NCBI GenBank assembly: GCA_015486055.1
Contig: WFSJ01000059.1
Coordinates: 26,626-90,625, forward strand
Reading direction: 5' to 3'
DNA length: 64,000 bases
DNA from: Acidobacteriota bacterium
GTDB lineage: Bacteria > Acidobacteriota > Aminicenantia > S016-38
In this document: one piece after another, positions 1 to 9,045 of the stretch
Numbering within the stretch: position 1 is the stretch's first letter
Layout of the letters: every line of letters begins with the position of its first letter
The notes under the pieces: generated by a model
The model's database searches: none
What the model was told of the DNA's origin: nothing
The model's input: the letters and a program-made list of their open reading frames with translations, nothing else
Position numbers and translations under genes: made by a program

Positions 1-555
1 TATGGTCATAAATACCTCTCCGAGAAGAGTAAGGTTATAAACGAGGAAGAACGCTATCAGAGGATGTTCAGGAAAATAAAATTTGTTGACCCATCAGGGA
101 AACAATCGATGCTGGCACCAAAGAAGGGAATGGGGAAAATCGCTGTTAAAAGAATGGGAGTTTATGTTATGTGTTTAAAAAGCGAGAGAGGAGCAAATGA
201 ACCTTATGGTCCTTCCGGAAAGTATGCCAAGGCCCTGATTCAGGTAGGAAAGGGGGATTCAGGGCTTTCCTATAGATGTGGCTTCAGAATAGAGCTTATA
301 CCCCTCAAGAATCCTTTCAAAATTAAAACAGGGGAATATCTTCCGGTGAAGGTTCTCTTTGAAGGAAAACCCTTATCCACCTTTGTATATGGCACCTATA
401 CCGGATATAAACCTGTAAAAGACGCTTTCCCGGTTATAGCAAGAAGTAACGATAAGGGAATAGCGAAGATTAAAATTACCCATCCAGGTGAATGGATGAT
501 TCTTGTTTCCCATAGAGTAAATTACAATGCTACTCTAACCTTCAGCGTGAAATAA
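1..555 (+). CDS. DUF4198-family (NikK-like) protein, truncated at left window edge
   Basis: Frame stays open from base 1 (YGHKYLSEKSKVINEERYQRM...), so the true start is outside the window. C-terminal part resembles the DUF4198-like protein at 28320..29084 (VKVLFEGKPL / VRVFFKGKPL; DSKG-type turn). Located next to cbiM. Confidence 0.65.
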   Translation, partial: YGHKYLSEKSKVINEEERYQRMFRKIKFVDPSGKQSMLAPKKGMGKIAVKRMGVYVMCLKSERGANEPYGPSGKYAKALIQVGKGDSGLSYRCGFRIELIPLKNPFKIKTGEYLPVKVLFEGKPLSTFVYGTYTGYKPVKDAFPVIARSNDKGIAKIKITHPGEWMILVSHRVNYNATLTFSVK

Positions 556-675
556 GAAGAACCAGGCTTTTTGCTCTTTATTTGCTTTTTGTGTGCTGGT
601 ACCAGGTGTAGGCTCACAGTGGAGCATATAAAGTAGATAGGAGAGGAATTGTCGTCTCTGTCTGACAGGAAGGAA

Positions 676-775
676 TTTACCTCCGATTTGAAACTTCTAA
701 TGGGATTAAGCATAATATTTAGGATATTTGGAGTTCTTTCCTTATGGAAGAATTAGAAAGTAAATCGGAGGTGAA
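676..775 (+). promoter_or_regulatory. Long imperfect inverted repeat in the cbiM leader that would sequester its Shine-Dalgarno
   Basis: ACCTCCGATTT (679-689) is the exact reverse complement of AAATCGGAGGT (762-772), which holds the GGAGGT ahead of the ATG at 776. TTCTAAT (695-701) pairs with ATTAGAA (752-758). Confidence 0.6.
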
Positions 776-1405
776 ATGCACATACCAGATGGATTTTTAT
801 CCCCTCAGACCTGCGCTGTGGCATATGGAATTTCTCTTCCTTTCCTGTATAAGTCCTTCAAGGAGGTAATGAAGGAAAAGTCGCTTGGAAGATTATCTGT
901 CCTTTCTGCTCTTTCCTTTCTTGCAATGATGATAAATATTCCTGTTCCAGGAGGAACATCAGGCCACGCAATTGCCACTTCTCTTATAGCTATTTTATAC
1001 GGGCCATGGAAGGCAGGTGCAGCAGTCTCAATTGTGCTTGCTATCCAGGCACTCCTTTTTGGGGATGGAGGAATTACTGCCTATGGTGCCAATGTCATTT
1101 CCATGGCAGCGGTGCCTGCATTTATAGGATATTGGATATGGAAGCTTCTCATGCGTAAAAAAGGTATCGGATATTTTCTCTCAGGATACATTTCCCTTGT
1201 CTCGGCTGCTCTTACCGCTTCCCTTTTTCTCTCAGTTCAACCCCTGCTTTTTACCTCTGGTGGAAAGCCCTTATACTTCCCTTATGGTCCAGAAGTTACA
1301 TTCCCTGCAATGCTTGTCCCTGCCCTTTTATTTTTCGGGCCAGCAGAAGGAATCTTGAACCTTGCTGTTTTAGGCTACCTGAAGAAAGATGAAAAGGGAG
1401 ATTAA
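776..1405 (+). CDS. cbiM: Cobalt/nickel ECF transporter substrate-binding membrane protein CbiM/NikM
   Basis: Starts MHIPDGFLSP, the Met1-His2 metal-chelating N-terminus typical of CbiM/NikM; polytopic; next to cbiN/cbiQ/cbiO-like genes. Confidence 0.93.
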   Translation: MHIPDGFLSPQTCAVAYGISLPFLYKSFKEVMKEKSLGRLSVLSALSFLAMMINIPVPGGTSGHAIATSLIAILYGPWKAGAAVSIVLAIQALLFGDGGITAYGANVISMAAVPAFIGYWIWKLLMRKKGIGYFLSGYISLVSAALTASLFLSVQPLLFTSGGKPLYFPYGPEVTFPAMLVPALLFFGPAEGILNLAVLGYLKKDEKGD

Positions 1406-1661
1406 GGTTTTATTAATTTTTATTATCCTTGTTCCTCTGGGTTTGCTTGCAGGGGAAGCGTGGGGAGAATGGGAGAAAGAGGAACTTGCAAAACTTCTTG
1501 GATATGTTCCATCCGGGCTTGAAAAGTTTTCTGGCCTATGGAAGGCCCCTTTTCAGGACTACACAATGTTTAAGCTTCCTGCGTTTCCTTCCTATATTCT
1601 TTCTGCTGCTTTCGGTGTAGCTTTAATTTTCATTTTATTTGCATTGCTAAAGAAAAAATGA
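1389..1661 (+). CDS. CbiN/NikN-like PDGLE-type small membrane component
   Basis: 90 aa with N- and C-terminal TM segments, overlaps the end of cbiM in the same operon. Confidence 0.75.
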   Translation: MKREIKVLLIFIILVPLGLLAGEAWGEWEKEELAKLLGYVPSGLEKFSGLWKAPFQDYTMFKLPAFPSYILSAAFGVALIFILFALLKKK

Positions 1662-1683
1662 AAATCCCCCAAAATAATTTCTA

Positions 1684-2715
1684 TTAGTCCGAACCTACAA
1701 GAGATTTTATATACTTGAGCTCTCCGAGGATTCCTTTGGTAATATACTCTATGATCTCCTTCACCGACATTTCTTTATCAACAAGTCCAACGCTCTGTCC
1801 TGCCATAAGGGAACCCCTATCAACATCTCCCTCTTCTACTGCTTTGCGAAGCGCCCCTACCCAGAATTTTTCTACTTCATACTGGGCATCTATCCGGGAA
1901 ATTTTACCTTCCTTTATCTCTTTCAGAAGTTTCATCTGTAACTCAGCAAATTCATCCATCCCTTTGTTTCTTATTGCCCTTACAGGGACAACACGAAGTG
2001 CCTGATGAAACTGAGGAGTTGCAACAGCTTCCCTCGCCTTTGCCTTTATGTATCTTTTTTTAAACTCAGGATGAGCTCTGCTTTCCTTTGATATGGCAAA
2101 AATTGTTCCCATCTGGATTCCCGAAGCCCCGGCAAGAAGGAGGTGAGCAGCCATTTGCCCTGTTGCAATTCCCCCTGCTGTGAATATAGGGACTCTGTTG
2201 CGGAATTTAAAGAGCACCTGCTGGAGAAGAACCACCAAGGAAACATATCCCACATGGCCTCCGGCTTCGTTTCCCTCAAGTATTAAGGCATCAATTCCTC
2301 GGGACATAAGCCTTCTTGCACTTCCCTCATTTGAAGCAAAGGCAATTGTTTTTGCTCCTGTGGCTTTTACCCCTACAATTTCCTTGTCTTTTGGAAAGCT
2401 ACCAGCGAAGATTACGAAATTCACCTTCTTCTCTTTTACAACCTCAAGATGCCTTTTATAGTTTGGTGCAATTACAATAAGATTTACTCCAAAGGGTTTT
2501 TCCGTACTTGCGTGAATCCTGTCAATTTCGTCTGCCAGCCATTCTGCAGGACTATTTCCCCCTGCAAGAACTCCAAATCCTCCTGCCTCGCTCACTGCTG
2601 AAACTAATGTATGATCAGAAATCCATGTCATAGCCCCTGAGATTATAGGGTATTCTACACCGAGAAAGTCCTTTCCTTTTTCCCAGAGTTTCTCCAAGAA
2701 TTTTTTCTCATTCAT
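1684..2715 (-). CDS. NAD(P)H-dependent flavin oxidoreductase / nitronate monooxygenase (FabK-like)
   Basis: YPIISGAMTWISDHTLVSAVSEAGGFGVLAGG, EGNEAGGHVG, TAGGIATG and AGASGIQMGT motifs. ATG at 2715 chosen over the longer ORF start at 2751. Confidence 0.85.
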   Translation of the reverse strand: MNEKKFLEKLWEKGKDFLGVEYPIISGAMTWISDHTLVSAVSEAGGFGVLAGGNSPAEWLADEIDRIHASTEKPFGVNLIVIAPNYKRHLEVVKEKKVNFVIFAGSFPKDKEIVGVKATGAKTIAFASNEGSARRLMSRGIDALILEGNEAGGHVGYVSLVVLLQQVLFKFRNRVPIFTAGGIATGQMAAHLLLAGASGIQMGTIFAISKESRAHPEFKKRYIKAKAREAVATPQFHQALRVVPVRAIRNKGMDEFAELQMKLLKEIKEGKISRIDAQYEVEKFWVGALRKAVEEGDVDRGSLMAGQSVGLVDKEMSVKEIIEYITKGILGELKYIKSLVGSD

Positions 2716-2752
2716 AGGATAGATTTTAATGAATCCTTCAGGATATGTCAAA

Positions 2753-3319
2753 ATGCCCGATATAAAGTTACCTATGATAATATTATATAAAGTGAAGGAA
2801 AGATTGTTGTTTCTTTTTTATCTTATAGTGCTTATCTTTCTTTCCTTTCTAAGAGTTTGCCTTCCTCTCCTCGTTGTTTTCCTTCTTTGCCTTCCCTTCA
2901 TTAAATTAAAAAGGCTTGGGCCTGTTCTCCTTTTATTTCTAATTGTCTCGGTTCCGTATTTGGCAATTGGCTACATTGGGGGAGAATCAAGGCTTTACTG
3001 GTTTGGCCTTTTTAATCTCAGGGCGCTCTCAATGCTTACCTTGACTATGGCTTTCTTCTCAAGGATAAATCCATTTAAGGCACTGGCGTTTTCAAAGACC
3101 CTTTCATGGGTGCTGTCTCTTTCATATTCTCAGTATATTTCCTTCACGAGGAATTACCGTAAATTTTCTCTTGCCCTTAAGTCAAGAACCATAAAAAAGC
3201 TCCTCGGGAAAACCCTGAGAAGTTATATTGGATCAGTTTTTTCATTTTTCGTTGATTTCTCCGAGAAAAGAGCAAAGGAGATAGACCAGGCACTGGAATC
3301 AAGGGGTTTCCATGCTTGA
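2753..3319 (+). CDS. cbiQ: ECF transporter transmembrane protein CbiQ
   Basis: Polytopic protein with CbiQ-type ARS-like motif (ALESRGF) near C-terminus, upstream of cbiO. ORF track start is 2729. Confidence 0.85.
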   Translation: MPDIKLPMIILYKVKERLLFLFYLIVLIFLSFLRVCLPLLVVFLLCLPFIKLKRLGPVLLLFLIVSVPYLAIGYIGGESRLYWFGLFNLRALSMLTLTMAFFSRINPFKALAFSKTLSWVLSLSYSQYISFTRNYRKFSLALKSRTIKKLLGKTLRSYIGSVFSFFVDFSEKRAKEIDQALESRGFHA

Positions 3320-4100
3320 GTTAAGGAACATTACTTACTCCTATAACAGAAGAGAAGCGCTGAAAGAAATTAACATAAAGATTGAGGAAGGTGAAAGAGT
3401 AGTTATCCTCGGCGGTAACGGATGTGGCAAGACCACCCTTTTGAAACTGATGGATGGATTGATCTTCCCTGATGATGGGGAATACTTCTGGAATGAGCAG
3501 GAGGTTAAGGAGAATTCCTTTAAGCAAAGGGATTTCTCAAGGGAATTCCGTAGGAAGATTGTTATGCTCTTTCAAGATGTAGAGGTAATGCTCTTCAATC
3601 CCACAGTCTGGGATGAGATTGCATTTGGACCAAGGCAGCTTGAGATAGAGAATATAGAAACGAGAGTTGAGAATTGGGGCGAAAGGCTTGGAATATCTCA
3701 TCTTTTTAAAAGGCATCCAGGGGAGCTGAGTATAGGAGAGAAAAAGAGAGTGGCTCTGGCCTCTATCCTGATCCTTGAACCCCAGGTGATTCTTCTTGAC
3801 GAACCCCTATCGAATCTTGATCCAAGAACTACAGGGGAATTGATTGACCTTCTACTTGAACTTGGTGCAACCATAATATCTTCAACTCAGAATCTCAGCC
3901 TTGCTCCGGAACTTGGGCAAAGAGCAGTTTTGATTTCAGAAAACCACAGGAAAGTATACGATGGTTCGTTCGATGAGCTTTTTGAGGATGAGAAACTTCT
4001 TCTCGAAGCGAATCTTCTTCATATCCATAAACATAGACACGAAGAAAAGGTTCACCGCCATTTTCATCCCCACGACTGGAAATATACAAAAATCCCTTGA
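3312..4100 (+). CDS. cbiO: ECF transporter ATPase CbiO with His-rich C-terminal tail
   Basis: Walker A GGNGCGKTT, signature LSIGEKKRVALA, Walker B VILLDEPLSNLD. C-terminus HIHKHRHEEKVHRHFHPHDW. Confidence 0.93.
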   Translation: MLELRNITYSYNRREALKEINIKIEEGERVVILGGNGCGKTTLLKLMDGLIFPDDGEYFWNEQEVKENSFKQRDFSREFRRKIVMLFQDVEVMLFNPTVWDEIAFGPRQLEIENIETRVENWGERLGISHLFKRHPGELSIGEKKRVALASILILEPQVILLDEPLSNLDPRTTGELIDLLLELGATIISSTQNLSLAPELGQRAVLISENHRKVYDGSFDELFEDEKLLLEANLLHIHKHRHEEKVHRHFHPHDWKYTKIP

Positions 4101-4373
4101 CAGATTATATCGCTTCCCTTAATTCATCTTTCCGTAGGTTAAATTCATCTTTGACAGAGGCTGGGAAAGAGCTATGTGGAAAACTTTATAAGTATAGATT
4201 AATACCCTGAATCTTCCTCTTATATAGCCGCCTTATTTTTTTCACAATGTGGATTTTCAATTTATTTCATCTCCATTTCTCAAATTGGTCGTGCCATTTT
4301 AGGAAAGCTATGCCAATTCTACAGCTTTATAAGCCAGTTTGCTCTCTGACAGGTGTTAAAGATGAGGTAGATT

Positions 4374-4646
4374 TCATTTCATAAATAGATATTTAAATAA
4401 CCAAGCAATTAAAATTGAAAAATAAATTCCTACTAATACCCAGTTCACTTTGATTCCAAGAAAACGTTTATAAAAGAGATTAAAATACTTTAAAAGATGA
4501 ATTACTCCATCCAATAATAGGAAAATCCCTATAAAGAAAATAGAATATTCTATCCCTCCAATTATGCTAAGCATAATAATGAATAAACCCATTACTGAAG
4601 ATACTATCCCGATTACTATCATATCTTTTTTTGTTTCTTTAAGCAC
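4374..4646 (-). CDS. Small membrane protein, about 3 TM helices, unknown function
   Basis: 90-aa hydrophobic ORF immediately downstream of the RHS C-terminus on the same strand. Confidence 0.5.
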   Translation of the reverse strand: MLKETKKDMIVIGIVSSVMGLFIIMLSIIGGIEYSIFFIGIFLLLDGVIHLLKYFNLFYKRFLGIKVNWVLVGIYFSILIAWLFKYLFMK

Positions 4647-4684
4647 GACTACAAAACCAGGTTACAAATACCAATGTAGACCCA

Positions 4685-5630
4685 TTAAACTTTCTGCGCC
4701 CCCATCCGTAGAATACACTCCCTGCATTTTGGAGGAACCGGGGGTCTGTAATCTGGAGGATAATGAGTGGTGCATTCGGAGGTTGTCCCTTTAGCAAAGG
4801 GGGTATCCACACAGCAGAATACTACACCTTCCGCATTTTTTTCGCATACCTGAAGACCCATCGGGTCCCTGTAAAATACAAGATTGTTCTTTCCATAAGA
4901 ATAAAGAAGCCAGCCGTGCTGTGCAGTTCTCATAATTGCAATTCTTGCAGGGTCCTCCGAGATAAATCTTCCTGTCTTCGGTGAATACCAGCGGTTGCGG
5001 AAGTAATACAGACCTACCTCAGGGAAATAATCCCTTCCTGTAAAGCGTATCTCCTCATAGCGAGTTCCATCTTCCTCGTAAACAGTATTTCCAAATGAGT
5101 CATACCTGAACCTTTTCAGGGGCTCACGTATTCCCTTTGTCTCTGTTATGTTCCCTAAGTGGTCTGTAAAGAAGAAAGGCTGGTGATAATAAGTCCCATC
5201 TGTGACCTTGGAGATTATCCCATCCACCCAGGGAAGGGAAAAGCGCTTCTCTTTATACTGGTCTGCTAACTTTATCCCCATCATTTCCTGCCCATCCCAT
5301 ATATAGTTTCCACTAACAGCTCCATCTATTCTCTCCTGCTACAATCTCCCTAATACATCATAACTGAATTCCACTGTCTTTTCAAGTCCCCCTGTGCCAT
5401 ATCTCTCATATTTTATAAGGTGATTTTCTGCATCCCAGTAGTATTTCTCATCCTTTGTCCCGTCTTTCTTCCTCTTTTCTGTGACGTCTTCGTCGTAAAA
5501 ATAAAGGTTTTCCTGGTCCTCTGTAAGCTGGTTGAGGCTGTTGTAGTTGTAGTAGCTGCTTAGATGGGAAGAGATGCGATTGCCAGCAGCATCATAGGTG
5601 TAGGTATGTGTTTCATGGCGAAAAGGACCT
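4685..5630 (-). pseudogene. RHS/YD-repeat protein fragment with in-frame TAG
   Basis: Minus-strand translation from about 5630 reads HETHTYTYDAAGNRISSHLSSYYNYNSLNQLTEDQENLYFYDEDVTEKRKKDGTKDEKYYWDAENHLIKYERYGTGGLEKTVEFSYDVLGRL*QERIDGAVSGNYIWDGQEMMGIK..., continuing in the same frame into the RHS core (FRYDSFGN..., YYFRNRWYSPKTGRFISEDP). Confidence 0.85.
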
Positions 5631-5728
5631 ATTCCCGCTCAAGGTGGGAACTGAGAAGGAAACAGGAATTAAGGAAAAGCTAAAATAAGAGGTCAGAGGT
5701 TTTCTTTGCCGTCAATAGATAAATCAGT

Positions 5729-5772
5729 GCCTCTCCTTATATATATCACATGCTTAGGTGAATAAGAGAGGC
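5729..5772. repeat. Inverted repeat / hairpin, possible terminator
   Basis: GCCTCTCCTTAT (5729-5740) pairs with ATAAGAGAGGC (5762-5772) with one bulged base. Confidence 0.45.
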
Positions 5773-5885
5773 TTGAGAAAGGAGGAAAAATGGAATAGGA
5801 TGGGGAGATAATTAGATGGATTTCTCTTGACTTTAGAAAGCAAGAGAGTATAATTTTTTTTCAAAGAAGGTGTTAAGGAGGTGTC

Positions 5886-6665
5886 ATGGATTGGGGAATA
5901 AGAAATAGAATATCCAGGATAGTAAAACCTGACACAGGTCACACCGTTATGCTTGCGGTTGATCACGGATACTTCCTTGGACCCACAACAGGGCTTGAAA
6001 TTCCTAAAAAGACTATAGAGCCTCTCTTGCCTTATGCTGATGCCCTTATGCTCACAAGAGGAGTACTCAGGACATCAATTGACCCTAAAGCGGATATACC
6101 TATCATTCTCAGAGTATCAGGTGGAACGAGCATCCTGGATAAAGACCTTTCCAATGAAGGCACAACCGTGTCTATGAGAGATGCCATACGTCTGAATGTA
6201 TCTGCGGTGGCACTTTCCATTTTTGTTGGTGCTCCCCACGAGAAGGAAACTCTGCTTGCGCTTTCAAATCTTATAAATGAAGCAGAGGACTACGGTATAC
6301 CTGTCCTGGCGGTTACGGCTGTGGGGAAGGAGATGGCAAGGGATGCAAGATATCTCTCCCTTGCATCCAGGATTGCAGCTGAACTTGGTGCTCATATGGT
6401 TAAGACTTATTATTGTGAAAACTTTGAGAGAGTTGTAGAGACCTGTCCTGTTCCCGTCGTGATTGCAGGGGGCAAGAAAATCCCTGAGAGGGATGCCCTC
6501 CAGCTCGCCTTCAATGCCATAAGCAAGGGAGCAACAGGGGTGGATATGGGAAGGAATATATTCCAATCTGAAAATCCTATCGCTATGATAAAGGCTGTCA
6601 GAGCTATTGTTCATCAGAACGCCAGTGTCGAACAGGCGTATGAGATATTCAGAACAGGAGGATAA
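5886..6665 (+). CDS. Class I aldolase, LsrF/FbaB-like
   Basis: MLAVDHGYFLGPTTGLE, VVIAGGKKIPERDALQLAFNAISKGATGVDMGRNIFQSENP typical of DeoC/LsrF/FbaB TIM-barrel aldolases. Confidence 0.85.
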   Translation: MDWGIRNRISRIVKPDTGHTVMLAVDHGYFLGPTTGLEIPKKTIEPLLPYADALMLTRGVLRTSIDPKADIPIILRVSGGTSILDKDLSNEGTTVSMRDAIRLNVSAVALSIFVGAPHEKETLLALSNLINEAEDYGIPVLAVTAVGKEMARDARYLSLASRIAAELGAHMVKTYYCENFERVVETCPVPVVIAGGKKIPERDALQLAFNAISKGATGVDMGRNIFQSENPIAMIKAVRAIVHQNASVEQAYEIFRTGG

Positions 6666-7700
6666 TTGAAGGTTGCAGTCTATTACAATAATAGGGATGT
6701 GAGAATTGAGGAAATGCCCATCCCTCAAATAGGAGATGGAGAACTACTGGTAAAGGTGATGGCAAGTGGTATATGCGGGAGTGATGTGATGGAATGGTAC
6801 AGGATAAAAAAGGCACCAAGGGTCTTAGGGCACGAGATTACAGGTGAAGTTGTAGAAGTGGGTAAGGGGGTAAAAAAATACAAGAAGGGGGACAGGGTCT
6901 TTGTCTCTCACCATGTGCCCTGCAATACATGTCATTATTGTCTCCAAGGAAATTATACTGTGTGTGATACATTGAGGACTACCAACTTTTATCCTGGAGG
7001 ATTCTCAGAGTATATTAGGGTTCCCAAGATCAATGTAGACAGGGGAACATTCGTCCTTCCTGAGAATGTTACATTTGATGAAGGCACCTTTATAGAACCT
7101 CTTGGATGCTGCGTCAGGGGTATGAGGGTTGCAGGATTCAGGCCTGGCTGGAGTGTGGTTGTCCTTGGCAGCGGAATAGCGGGTCTTCTGAACATTGGTC
7201 TTTCTAAGGCACTCGGTGCCTCCTCAATCCTCTCCACAGACATCAACGAATACAGGCTCAAAAAAGCGAAAGAGATGGGAGCAGATTTAGCACTCCATCC
7301 ACAAGAAGACGTGCCATCAAAGTTAAAAGAATTAAATAGGGGAAGGCTTGCAGACATTGTGATAGTGGCAACAGGGGTTAAAAAAGTCTTCAATCAGGCA
7401 CTGAAGTTGGTAGATAGAGGGGGGACAATCCTCCTATTTGCTCCACCTGACCCAGACACAGAACTCTCCATCCCAGGATTCTCTTTCTGGAGGGAACAGA
7501 TAAGACTTATCTCTACTTATGCTGCTGCGCCAGAAGATATAGAGGTAGCGATAGAACTACTTGCCTCAAAAAGAATTGAGGTTGAGAGTCTAATAACTCA
7601 CAGACTCCCCCTTAAAGATACTCCCATTGGGTTCAAGCTTGTTGCAGAGGCTGGTAAGTCTGTAAAGGTCATAATAAAGCCAAATAGAACAGATCAATAA
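6666..7700 (+). CDS. Zinc-dependent medium-chain alcohol/polyol dehydrogenase
   Basis: ASGICGSDVMEW, LGHEITGEVVEVGKGVKKYKKGDRV, four-Cys zinc motif CNTCHYCLQGNYTVC, VLGSGIAGLL. TTG start directly after the aldolase stop. Confidence 0.88.
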   Translation: MKVAVYYNNRDVRIEEMPIPQIGDGELLVKVMASGICGSDVMEWYRIKKAPRVLGHEITGEVVEVGKGVKKYKKGDRVFVSHHVPCNTCHYCLQGNYTVCDTLRTTNFYPGGFSEYIRVPKINVDRGTFVLPENVTFDEGTFIEPLGCCVRGMRVAGFRPGWSVVVLGSGIAGLLNIGLSKALGASSILSTDINEYRLKKAKEMGADLALHPQEDVPSKLKELNRGRLADIVIVATGVKKVFNQALKLVDRGGTILLFAPPDPDTELSIPGFSFWREQIRLISTYAAAPEDIEVAIELLASKRIEVESLITHRLPLKDTPIGFKLVAEAGKSVKVIIKPNRTDQ

Positions 7701-7809
7701 CTGTAGAACTATTGAGAATTGTAATTTTATCACTTCTGAAATTCTATTTTTCGCAGTTCCATTTTACTTTATCGGTTCTACTACTGTAGAATTCAAGAAG
7801 GAGTTGCAA

Positions 7810-9045
7810 ATGAGAATAAAGGCCTTCAAGGGATTAAGACCAAAAAAGGAACTTGTGGAAAAGGTAGCTTCCCCTCCTTATGACGTTCTTGGAAGGGAGG
7901 AAGCAAGGAAATTAGCAATGGGAAATCCTTTTTCATTCCTTCATGTGATAAAGCCGGAAATTGACCTTCCTGAAAATGTTGATATCTATGACGAGAAGGT
8001 CTACAGAAAAGGTGCCGAAAACCTGAGGAAATTCATTGGCCAGGGAATACTTGTGAAGGATGATGGTGATTATCTTTATATATACAGGCAGATAATGGAA
8101 AATCATAGTCAGACAGGACTCGTTGTTGGAGCTTCTTGCTGGGACTACATAGAGGGGAGGATAAAAAAGCACGAACTTACAAGGGAAGTAAAGGAAATGG
8201 ACAGGACAAATCATATAATTTATACAAATGCAAATACTGGTCCTGTTTTTCTTATTTACAGGGATGGAAAATCAAGGATAAAAGCCCTCATAAGGAAATA
8301 TACAGAAAATAGCTTTCCGGAATATGATTTCGCCTCAGATGGAATAAGACATACATTCTGGGTTGTGGGTGACCTAAATCTGGTAAAGGAAATCACGGAT
8401 GAGTTTTCCTCCCTTGATAATTTCTATATTGCAGACGGACATCACAGGGCAGCTTCAGCAGCAAGGGTAGCGAGGATGAGGAAGAGCGAAAATTCAAATC
8501 ATACGGGAAATGAAGAATATAACTATTTTCTTGCAGTTGTTTTTCCCCATGATGAGGTGAAAATCATGCCGTACAACAGGGTCGTGAGGGATCTTGGAGG
8601 CCTCACCTCTGAGAAATTTGTTGAAATGGTAAAGGAAAAATTTGAAATTTTAGATGGGAAACCCTCACCCGAGGAAAAACAAAGGATATCAATGTATCTT
8701 AATGGAAAATGGCACCTCTTAATTCCAAAGTCTGGCACTTATGGTCCCAAGGACCCTGTTTCTTCCCTTGATGTTTCCATCCTCCAGGAAAATCTCTTAT
8801 CGTCTATTTTAAAAATAGAAAACCCGAGGAAGGATTCAAGGATAAACTTTGTAGGGGGGATTAAGGGAACGAAATATTTGGAGAAGCTTGTGGACAAAGG
8901 CGAATACAGGATAGCTTTTTCAATGTATCCAACTTCAATTGAGGAACTTCTTCGGGTTGCAGACCAGGGCAGGACAATGCCTCCAAAATCAACATGGTTT
9001 GAGCCGAAACTTAAGAGCGGACTAGTAGTTCACCTTTTAGAATGA
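7810..9045 (+). CDS. DUF1015-family protein
   Basis: IKAFKGLRPKKELVEKVASPPYDVLGREEARKLAMGNPFSFLHVIKPEIDLP, IADGHHRAASA. Confidence 0.85.
   Translation: MRIKAFKGLRPKKELVEKVASPPYDVLGREEARKLAMGNPFSFLHVIKPEIDLPENVDIYDEKVYRKGAENLRKFIGQGILVKDDGDYLYIYRQIMENHSQTGLVVGASCWDYIEGRIKKHELTREVKEMDRTNHIIYTNANTGPVFLIYRDGKSRIKALIRKYTENSFPEYDFASDGIRHTFWVVGDLNLVKEITDEFSSLDNFYIADGHHRAASAARVARMRKSENSNHTGNEEYNYFLAVVFPHDEVKIMPYNRVVRDLGGLTSEKFVEMVKEKFEILDGKPSPEEKQRISMYLNGKWHLLIPKSGTYGPKDPVSSLDVSILQENLLSSILKIENPRKDSRINFVGGIKGTKYLEKLVDKGEYRIAFSMYPTSIEELLRVADQGRTMPPKSTWFEPKLKSGLVVHLLE

Noticed and set aside
522-713. 63-aa minus-strand ORF in the cbiM leader
   Set aside because: No domain, overlaps the DUF4198 end and the inverted repeat.
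7701-7803. Short inverted repeat GTAGAAC/GTTCTAC before the DUF1015 gene
   Set aside because: Only about 7 bp in AT-rich sequence with a large loop; could be chance.
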